The position numbers and the translations under genes are program-made. A stretch of 5,943 nucleotides of DNA from an uncultured Clostridia bacterium (GTDB lineage: Bacteria; Bacillota; Clostridia; Oscillospirales; Ruminococcaceae). The first letter of the stretch is position 1, and every line of letters starts with the position of its first letter. The DNA lies in assembly GCA_946563605.1 (NCBI GenBank), contig CAMNVW010000097.1:1-5943 (forward strand), read 5' to 3'. The notes beneath the pieces were generated by a model, which saw only the letters and a program-made list of their open reading frames with translations, did not search any database and had not been told where the DNA came from. This document shows, in pieces, positions 1 to 4,078 of this stretch.

Positions 1-514
1 GCTGCTGCTGCCAAGCGGAAAACAGAGGATTTTCCACCGGCAGGGAAGTGCGAAACTCGCGGATGCTGCGAACATATCCAACGGTAAAATAGAGAGCCAG
101 TAAAACGGCGCCGGTTGCCCAGACTGCAAAAATCACTTCCTTCCAAGAGGGAAGGGGACGCTGTACGTCAGGGGAAGAAGTCTGTGCGATTTGTTCCAGC
201 ATTTGAACTGCCTGCTCTGTGACAAAGGTATCTTGCACAGCGGTGTCCGGTTGAGGTTCCCAAAAGACCGGCGGTTCAATGAAAGGGGTCTGATCGACAG
301 TGATCGGTGCAGAATAATCCAGAGGTCGGTCGGGCAACAGGGAATAGATGCTGGTTGCCGAAGGAATGGAGAAGGGAATCAACAGCCGCAGCAGGACAAT
401 GCACCACAGTGCAAGGAAGGTTTTTTTGGGCAGGCGGTTGATGGATAGTGCACGAATGATAGAGATAGCGGCAATCATCAGTGCTGCCGCAAAACTCATT
501 TGAAGTAGATTCAT
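1..514 (-). CDS. blaR1: BlaR1/MecR1-type M56 sensor protein, N-terminal part (cut by window edge)
   Basis: The minus strand is open from an ATG at 514 to the window edge, giving 171 codons without a stop. The start is set by GTGAGGTG at 521-528 on the minus strand. The product begins with a hydrophobic helix (about residues 4-22), a short basic loop (NRLPKK), a second helix (about 33-50, containing LWCIVLLRLLIPFS) and a roughly 75-residue polar stretch. A third helix lies at about 126-147, followed by a basic cytoplasmic start (RSIREFR). This is the usual opening of M56 family sensors such as BlaR1/MecR1. In these, an external signal triggers a membrane zinc protease that leads to loss of the BlaI repressor. 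The HExxH motif and any penicillin-binding sensor domain would lie outside the window, so the ligand cannot be judged. The gene follows blaI on the same strand, as expected for the pair, but 703 bp of repeats separate them. The assignment rests on topology, the LLRLLIPFS-type helix and the BlaI neighbour; the M56 family is likely, beta-lactam sensing is not shown. Confidence 0.82.
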   Translation of the reverse strand, partial: MNLLQMSFAAALMIAAISIIRALSINRLPKKTFLALWCIVLLRLLIPFSIPSATSIYSLLPDRPLDYSAPITVDQTPFIEPPVFWEPQPDTAVQDTFVTEQAVQMLEQIAQTSSPDVQRPLPSWKEVIFAVWATGAVLLALYFTVGYVRSIREFRTSLPVENPLFSAWQQQ

Positions 515-526
515 AGCATACACCTC

Positions 527-547
527 ACTTTCAAGTTTGATGAAAGT
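527..547 (-). other. Small hairpin just upstream of the blaR1 ribosome site
   Basis: ACTTTCA (527-533) and TGAAAGT (541-547) form a 7-bp stem with a 7-nt loop. In the minus-strand mRNA it ends immediately before the GAGGTG ribosome site of blaR1. It could influence ribosome access or protect a processed 5' end; that is inference. The AT-rich stretch 548-590 around it shows no convincing promoter of its own. Confidence 0.35.
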
Positions 548-927
548 AATGAAAAAGAAATAGAAGTTTTACTCAATTTTTTTCAAAAAATTGCGAGGTG
601 CCGGAGCAGGGCTCCTGCTCGCACTCCGCAGAGGGCGAAATTCTTTAAAAAATAAAATAAAAAAATAAAATGGTCAGTGGCACAATCTTTCGTTCGATGC
701 ACCTGTGCGGCAGCACAGCGGCAACGCCGCCTGAATGATTTTTATTGTTATATTTTATTTAATGGTCGAGAGGTTTCACTTCGTGAAACGGTACTGCCGT
801 ACCACAGCGATGATTTTACACAGTGCCCTGCACGATTTTTTATTTTATATTTTATTGTTGAGGTAATATGGAACTTCGTTCCATCGCACTGACGTGCGCC
901 AGCAGGTCACGCTTTCGGTTTTGGACT

Positions 928-1055
928 ACAATTGGTTTATACGGCGTGACCGTGAGTTTGGCAAAGCCAAACTCACGGAAGTTCATTGGCAACAATTGGT
1001 TTATACGGCGTGACCCTGAGTTTGGCAAAGCCAAACTCACGGAAGTTCATTGGCA
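928..1055 (+). repeat. 64-bp perfect-register tandem duplication inside array A
   Basis: Unit 1 is 928-991 and unit 2 is 992-1055. They differ at one base, G952 against C1016. ACAAT occurs at 928-932, 992-996 and again at 1056-1060, so a 5-bp microhomology could have seeded the duplication. The inverted array B (2568-2687) holds the unduplicated arrangement. The duplication leaves unit 1 without the right arm of the GAAGTTCATTG hairpin, and unit 2 without the left arm of the GGTCACGC stem. Confidence 0.95.
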
Positions 1056-1117
1056 ACAATGAACTTCTACTGCCTCTATCGTTTTTGTATTTGTATTTTT
1101 ATATTATTGGGGTGTTT

Positions 1118-1185
1118 CGCTCGTTGCGACGAGCGCCCAAAGGCTCTGCCTTTGGAATCCGCAAACTTTTGTGTACAAAAGTTTG
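1118..1185 (-). repeat. Gene-terminal three-hairpin block behind blaI (copy A)
   Basis: Reading in the sense of blaI, the first hairpin is CAAACTTTTG/CAAAAGTTTG (1162-1185, TACA loop). The second is CCAAAGGC/GCCTTTGG (1137-1155, 3-nt loop). The third is CGCTCGT/ACGAGCG (1118-1135, 4-nt loop). The block begins about 32 nt after the blaI stop codon. The same ordered set follows two other genes in the window with different arm sequences. Confidence 0.88.
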
Positions 1186-1217
1186 ACAAAAAACTTTATT
1201 TTGGGTGGACGAAAGCT

Positions 1218-1592
1218 TTACTTATCCAATTCGCCTACGATCTGGCGGAGCTTTTCGCTCTGTTCCTGATTCAGCTTTTTACGGCTCAGCAATGCGGAAA
1301 AAAGCTGATCCATCGAGCCATCATAAATCTTATTGATCAGTTCGTTGGTCTCCATCTCCTGCACCTGCTCCTTCGCAATCAAAGCATGGCACATAAAGTT
1401 TGGTTCCGAACGAAGGATAGCTCCTTTTTTGATGCAGCGTTTAATCAAAGTGTAGGTGGTGTTCATGTTCCAGCCGATTTCTTCCTTGAGAACGTCTGAA
1501 ATATATTTCGCGGTGCAGTCGCCTTCCCGCCATAAAACGCCCATCACCTTTAACTCTGAGTCAAACAGCTTGGTTTCCAATTTGTTTTCCAT
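1218..1592 (-). CDS. blaI: BlaI/MecI/CopY-family transcriptional repressor
   Basis: This is a 124-residue product, the usual size of BlaI/MecI. A winged-helix DNA-binding domain spans about residues 8-75 (DSELKVMGVLWREGDCTAKY, then an NTTYTLIKRCIKKGAI recognition region). A short helical dimerisation domain with INKIYDGSMDQLFSAL follows. In the family it binds its own promoter as a dimer and is inactivated after BlaR1/MecR1 senses a cell-wall signal. Aligned by eye with staphylococcal BlaI, the scissile Asn-Phe pair corresponds to Ala100-Leu101 here, so cleavage chemistry may differ. The start at 1592 is preceded by GAGGAA (1598-1603 on the minus strand). A promoter and three candidate operators lie upstream, and the presumed partner blaR1 follows at 514 after a 703-bp repeat array. 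Family assignment is strong; the symbol is by family, since a general M56/BlaI pair need not control a beta-lactamase. Confidence 0.9.
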   Translation of the reverse strand: MENKLETKLFDSELKVMGVLWREGDCTAKYISDVLKEEIGWNMNTTYTLIKRCIKKGAILRSEPNFMCHALIAKEQVQEMETNELINKIYDGSMDQLFSALLSRKKLNQEQSEKLRQIVGELDK

Positions 1593-1634
1593 AATTTTTC
1601 CTCTCTTTCTCTATTGCAATTCTCCAATCCAAAA

Positions 1635-1646
1635 GACTGGAGTAGT
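1635..1646. promoter_or_regulatory. Candidate BlaI operator site 1 (leader of blaI)
   Basis: GACTGGAGTAGT contains the imperfect dyad ACT-N5-AGT at 1636-1646. It lies downstream of the expected blaI transcription start, about 43 nt before the ATG. It resembles sites 2 and 3 in the same promoter. BlaI-family operators are short dyads with ACT/AGT-like outer bases, so the match is plausible but unproven. Confidence 0.5.
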
Positions 1647-1658
1647 TTGTCTATCTAC

Positions 1659-1687
1659 ACACTACCACAGTCTTGTGGAAAAGTCAA
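1659..1687 (-). promoter_or_regulatory. blaI promoter (-35 TTGACT, -10 TAGTGT)
   Basis: On the minus strand, TTGACT (1682-1687) and TAGTGT (1659-1664) are 17 bp apart. The -35 is good and the -10 is weak. The -10 overlaps candidate operator 2, and operator 3 lies just upstream of the -35, which fits a repressed promoter. Confidence 0.6.
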
Positions 1688-1704
1688 CACACGACTGTGG
1701 TAGT
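1661..1704. promoter_or_regulatory. Candidate BlaI operators 2 and 3: 12-bp inverted repeat around the blaI -35
   Basis: ACTACCACAGTC (1661-1672) and GACTGTGGTAGT (1693-1704) are exact reverse complements with a 20-bp spacer. Each contains an ACT-N5-AGT dyad (1661-1671 and 1694-1704). One overlaps the -10 and spacer, the other sits upstream of the -35, so two repressor dimers would bracket the polymerase site. Centre-to-centre spacing is 33 bp, about three helical turns. Confidence 0.62.
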
Positions 1705-1756
1705 TTTGAAAATTGGAGAAAATTTGTAAAAATGATACAAAATTGCAACAGAAATC

Positions 1757-1784
1757 TTGACAGAAACAAAAGCGATGATATAAT
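1757..1784 (+). promoter_or_regulatory. Promoter of the ECF S component gene
   Basis: TTGACA (1757-1762) and TATAAT (1779-1784) match the SigA consensus perfectly, with a 16-bp spacer. Transcription should start near 1791, giving a leader of about 90 nt. The promoter is divergent from that of blaI and starts about 50 bp from operator 3. Confidence 0.85.
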
Positions 1785-1795
1785 AGGTGTAGATA

Positions 1796-1809
1796 TGTGT
1801 CAAGACACA
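1796..1809. promoter_or_regulatory. Palindromic operator candidate in the leader of the ECF gene (NiaR-like?)
   Basis: TGTGTCAAGACACA is a perfect 6-2-6 inverted repeat, 11 bp downstream of the -10, where a bound repressor would block initiation or early elongation. From memory, niacin-responsive NiaR (YrxA) operators carry TGTC/GACA half-sites like these, which would agree with a niacin transporter. No regulator gene for it is in the window. The dyad is certain; its binder is inference. Confidence 0.6.
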
Positions 1810-1881
1810 AGTAAATAGAAAGATAACCGCATAGGATGCGATGAAGGCGGAATATGCAGGTGCGTTATGGGAGGATTTTTT

Positions 1882-2457
1882 ATGACAAGCAAAACAAAGA
1901 CCAATACGTTTACTTTGGCGATGACCGGTATGCTGATTGCAATCGGCATTGTTATCCCAATGTTTTCACCAATCAAAGTTATCATTGAGCCGGCGTCTTT
2001 TACACTGGCAAGCCATGTCGCAACCTTTATTGCGATGTTTATTTCTCCGCAGGTGGCGGTGGCAGTTTCTCTGGGTACAACGATCGGATTTTTCTTTGGC
2101 GGTTTCCCGATTACCGTTGTTCTGCGTGCGCTTAGCCATATTGTTTTTGTGCTGGTTGGTTCTGTTTATCTGAAAAAGCACAACTATTCGATGATCGGTT
2201 CGGTGAAAGATTCCTTGCTGTTTTCTTTCCTGATCGGAGTTCTGCACGCTGCCTGCGAAGTACTCATCGTTCTGCCGTTCTATTTCAATGGCAGTATGCC
2301 GCAGGCAAACTATGATAAAGGCTTTTTCGTTTCCATCTTTTTGCTGGTCGGCGTTGGCTCGGTAATCCATAGCATGGTTGACTTTGCCATTTCTGTATGG
2401 CTGTATAAACCGGTCAAACTGGTGATGAGCCGCAGCGGACATGAGATGCACGCGTAG
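1882..2457 (+). CDS. ECF transporter S component, probably niacin-specific (NiaX-like)
   Basis: A 191-residue, very hydrophobic protein with about six predicted membrane helices and a basic tail (KPVKLVMSRSGHEMHA), the size and shape of S components of energy-coupling factor vitamin transporters. The S component binds the substrate and docks on a shared EcfT/EcfA module, which must be encoded elsewhere since the window has none. The first helix, with MLIAIGIVIPMF, contains the AxxxA-like small-residue pattern typical of docking helices. The stretch with EPASFTLASHVATFIAMF, followed by GTTIGFFFGGFP and LRALSHIVF, resembles niacin S components as I remember them. The palindromic leader operator would fit this. 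Riboflavin, queuosine-precursor or other vitamins remain possible. The start at 1882 is chosen because GGGAGGA (1869-1875) sits 6 nt upstream; an in-frame ATG at 1867 overlaps that ribosome site. It is monocistronic: array B and a terminator follow. The S-component call is strong, the substrate moderate. Confidence 0.85.
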   Translation: MTSKTKTNTFTLAMTGMLIAIGIVIPMFSPIKVIIEPASFTLASHVATFIAMFISPQVAVAVSLGTTIGFFFGGFPITVVLRALSHIVFVLVGSVYLKKHNYSMIGSVKDSLLFSFLIGVLHAACEVLIVLPFYFNGSMPQANYDKGFFVSIFLLVGVGSVIHSMVDFAISVWLYKPVKLVMSRSGHEMHA

Positions 2458-2460
2458 ATT

Positions 2461-2720
2461 GGAAAAATAAAAGTTTTCGCCAGCCTTTTACAAAAGGCTG
2501 CAGATACCAAAGGCAGCGCCTTTGGTAGGGTTTGGGACAACGTCCCAACAATAAAATAAAAAACAATAAACGATAGAGGCAGTAGAAGTTCATTGTTGCC
2601 AATGAACTTCCGTGAGTTTGGCTTTGCCAAACTCAGGGTCACGCCGTATAAACCAATTGTAGTCCAAAACCGAAAGCGTGACCTGCTCCGGTACGGTAGT
2701 ACCGTTTCACGAAGTGAAAC
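2461..2720 (-). repeat. Array B: palindrome mosaic behind the ECF gene, inverted relative to array A
   Basis: From the ECF stop outward, array B holds the three gene-terminal hairpins (2481-2548) and an A-rich spacer (2549-2575). Next come GAAGTTCATTG/CAATGAACTTC (2585-2610), TGAGTTTGGC/GCCAAACTCA (2613-2635), the long-loop stem GGTCACGC/GCGTGACC (2637-2683), GGTAC/GTACC (2690-2703) and GTTTCAC/GTGAAAC (2704-2720). Positions 2568-2660 are the exact reverse complement of 992-1084. A minus-strand open frame here is composed of palindromes and has no ribosome site. This array and array C fill the 668-bp gap between the two converging genes. Confidence 0.9.
2481..2548 (+). repeat. Gene-terminal three-hairpin block behind the ECF gene (copy B)
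   Basis: In gene sense the hairpins are CAGCCTTTT/AAAAGGCTG (2481-2500), TACCAAAGGC/GCCTTTGGTA (2505-2527) and TTGGGAC/GTCCCAA (2532-2548). The block starts 23 nt after the ECF stop, preceded by AAAGTTTTCG near 2470. Order and orientation match copies A and C; the arms differ but stay paired. A bare hairpin without a strong T-tract makes simple termination unlikely. Confidence 0.88.
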
Positions 2721-2750
2721 CTCTTTTCCCCAAAACAAATATACACAGAA

Positions 2751-2781
2751 AAACCCGAGTCATGAAATATGACTCGGGTTT
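2751..2781. terminator. Bidirectional rho-independent terminator between the converging genes
   Basis: AAACCCGAGTCAT (2751-2763) pairs with ATGACTCGGGTTT (2769-2781), a 13-bp stem with a GAAAT loop. TTTTATTTTA follows on the plus strand, and the complement of GAAAAA precedes it for the minus strand. It can end the ECF transcript from the left and the radical SAM transcript from the right. It lies between arrays B and C, so both transcripts would carry an array in their 3' untranslated region. Confidence 0.88.
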
Positions 2782-2797
2782 TATTTTATGAGTGAAG

Positions 2798-3125
2798 CAA
2801 TATGAAACTTGGTTCTATTCTCACTAGCTTTTAATTTTTTGTTTTATTGTTTAAGGAATATGGAACTTTGTTCCATCGCACTGACGTGCGGCAGCACCGA
2901 AACTACTTTGTGCCTCTATTGTTTTTTGTATTTATTATTGATTGGGTTGAGAGGTTTCACTTCGTGAAACGGTACTGCCGTACCGCAGCACCGAAACAGC
3001 TTTGTGCCTCGCACGTTTTTATTTTATATTTATTTTCAGGGTGTTTCGCTCGTTGCGACGAGCGATTTAGGGCGTTGCCCTAAAAACCTACCACCTTTTG
3101 AAAAAGGTGGACGAAAACTTTTGTT
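2798..3125 (+). repeat. Array C: palindrome mosaic behind the radical SAM gene
   Basis: Plus-strand order: a decayed ATGAAAC/GTTCTAT hairpin (about 2801-2817), a T-rich spacer (2829-2852), ATGGAAC/GTTCCAT (2860-2876) and CGCAC/GTGCG (2877-2890). A GCAC/GTGC module (2894-2913) and a T-rich spacer follow. Then come GTTTCAC/GTGAAAC (2954-2970), GGTAC/GTACC (2971-2984), a second GCAC/GTGC module (2988-3007), another T-rich spacer and the three gene-terminal hairpins (3047-3110). The segment 2949-2984 is identical to 768-803 in array A, and 3039-3064 to 1110-1135. No gene is supported in it. Confidence 0.9.
3047..3110 (-). repeat. Gene-terminal three-hairpin block behind the radical SAM gene (copy C)
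   Basis: In gene sense the hairpins are CCACCTTTT/AAAAGGTGG (3091-3110), TTTAGGGC/GCCCTAAA (3066-3084) and CGCTCGT/ACGAGCG (3047-3064). The block begins 15 nt after the stop codon and is preceded in sense by AAAAGTTTTCGTCC. The first two hairpins differ in arm sequence from copies A and B yet remain perfectly paired. Confidence 0.88.
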
Positions 3126-4007
3126 TTAGACGCCTTCCCCTGAAAAGTCAGGGGTATATTCTTCTTTTGCGGAGCTTAATTCCTGTACAAAACCATCCTC
3201 AATGCCCATGCAGTCCATCCAGTCCAGCACACGGTCATATTCCTCCTGCGTCAGGCGGCGGTTGATCTCAGGGTATTCGCAGCTTTTGTAAAATGGGGTG
3301 TACTGGCTCATCACGCTGACTAGGATTTCATCGAGCGGCAGATTTTCCGCAATCCATGTCAGAATGTCCATGCTGTCCTCAACCCCGTTTGGCATCACCA
3401 TATGCCGCACGACCATGCCCTTTTTCAGGATACCGCGCTCGTCAAATTCGACTGCACCGACCTGCGAGAACATCTCCTGCACCGCTTTGGAGGCAACGGC
3501 AAAATAATCCGGCGCGTTGGAGTAACGCTTGGCGCGTTCGGGGCTGAAATACTTGATGTCCGGCAGATAGATGTCCACATAGCCCGACAGCAAACGCAGC
3601 GTTTGTACCGTTTCGTAGCCGCTGGAATTGTAGACGACAGGAATATGCAGCTTGTCCTTCACAAGCTCCAGCGCCTGTATGATCTGCAAAACGTAGTGTC
3701 CGCCGGTGACAAGATTGATGTTGTTTGCGCCCTGCTGCTGCAGCTCCAGAAAAATTTCCGCAAGACGCTGGATACTGATTTCCTTGCCAAAGTGTCCGGC
3801 GCTGATGGTGTGATTTTGACAGAAAACGCATTTGAGCGGACAGCCGGAAAAAAACACCGTACCGGAGCCGTTTTCACCGCTGATGCACGGCTCTTCCCAG
3901 TAGTGCAGTGCGGCGCGCGCCAGCTTGACAGTGTCGCCGACGCCGCAATAGCCGGTTTGTTTGCTGCGGTCGACATTGCAGCAGCGTGGACAAATAGTAC
4001 AAATCAT
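3126..4007 (-). CDS. Radical SAM protein of the PflX (COG1313) type
   Basis: A 293-residue protein with the radical SAM cluster motif C56-PLK-C60-VF-C63 (CxxxCxxC) followed by QN. The three cysteines hold a [4Fe-4S] cluster that splits S-adenosylmethionine to a 5'-deoxyadenosyl radical. A cysteine-rich N terminus (C3, C6, C9, C10, C21 in ICPRCCNVDR...GYCGV) is typical of the PflX group, relatives of pyruvate formate-lyase activase with unknown substrate. It may hold a second metal site. VTGGHYV after the first strands fits the SAM-binding glycine motif of the barrel, and LPDIKYF and MPNGVEDS are later core strands. The start at 4007 is chosen because AAGGAG (4017-4022 on the minus strand) lies 9 nt upstream. 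The in-frame extension to 4064 would read through a hairpin and lacks a ribosome site. It follows tetR and may share the asparaginase transcript. No glycyl-radical partner is in the window. Confidence 0.85.
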   Translation of the reverse strand: MICTICPRCCNVDRSKQTGYCGVGDTVKLARAALHYWEEPCISGENGSGTVFFSGCPLKCVFCQNHTISAGHFGKEISIQRLAEIFLELQQQGANNINLVTGGHYVLQIIQALELVKDKLHIPVVYNSSGYETVQTLRLLSGYVDIYLPDIKYFSPERAKRYSNAPDYFAVASKAVQEMFSQVGAVEFDERGILKKGMVVRHMVMPNGVEDSMDILTWIAENLPLDEILVSVMSQYTPFYKSCEYPEINRRLTQEEYDRVLDWMDCMGIEDGFVQELSSAKEEYTPDFSGEGV

Positions 4008-4041
4008 AGGGGAAATCTCCTTATGGGTCACATCAAAATTT

Positions 4042-4075
4042 TTGCAGGGAGCTTGAAAACACAAGCTCCCTGCAA
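4042..4075 (-). terminator. Hairpin between tetR and the radical SAM gene; weak terminator or attenuator
   Basis: TTGCAGGGAGCTTG (4042-4055) pairs with CAAGCTCCCTGCAA (4062-4075), a 14-bp stem with a 6-nt loop starting just after the tetR stop. On the minus strand it is followed by AAATTTTGATG, a poor T-tract, so termination is probably partial. It could lower radical SAM expression relative to the upstream genes. No separate promoter for the radical SAM gene is obvious in the 35 nt between hairpin and ATG. Confidence 0.65.
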
Positions 4076-4078
4076 GGG

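Larger units (their letters stand above)
601..1217 (+). repeat. Array A: mosaic of short palindromes between blaI and blaR1
   Basis: This gene-free stretch is almost entirely hairpin cassettes separated by T-rich spacers. In plus-strand order the stems are: GAGCAGG/CCTGCTC (604-620); CTGTGC/GCACAG (703-718); GCGGC/GCCGC (718-730); GTTTCAC/GTGAAAC with a TTC loop (773-789); GGTAC/GTACC (790-803); ATGGAAC/GTTCCAT (868-884); CGCAC/GTGCG (885-898). Then come a long-loop stem GGTCACGC/GCGTGACC (905-951), a 13-bp stem with an AAA loop (950-978), a mismatched copy of it (1014-1042) and an 11-bp stem with a GCAA loop (1042-1067). The three gene-terminal hairpins follow at 1118-1185. T-rich spacers lie near 733-762, 833-860 and 1081-1108. 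Short open frames inside are palindrome by-products without ribosome sites. I see no transposase, terminal inverted repeat or target-site duplication. Confidence 0.9.

Noticed and set aside
852..1062. Short open frames inside array A on both strands
   Set aside because: They are made of palindromes read in either direction, repeat their own peptide through the 64-bp duplication and have no ribosome sites.
1791..1881. Riboswitch in the leader of the ECF gene
   Set aside because: Only a 5-bp CGCAT/ATGCG stem (1829-1841) is seen, with no conserved core I can recognise; the protein-type operator explains the leader better.
2310..2738. Minus-strand 142-residue open frame across array B and the end of the ECF gene
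   Set aside because: It merges repeat sequence with the antisense of a real gene; no start signal or family resemblance.
601..3125. CRISPR array or MITE/insertion sequence
   Set aside because: There are no regular repeat-spacer units. I also see no transposase, common terminal inverted repeats or target-site duplications, so a standard mobile element cannot be claimed.
4008..4064. N-terminal extension of the radical SAM protein by 19 residues
   Set aside because: It would start in the tetR-side hairpin without a ribosome site, while AAGGAG precedes the ATG at 4007.
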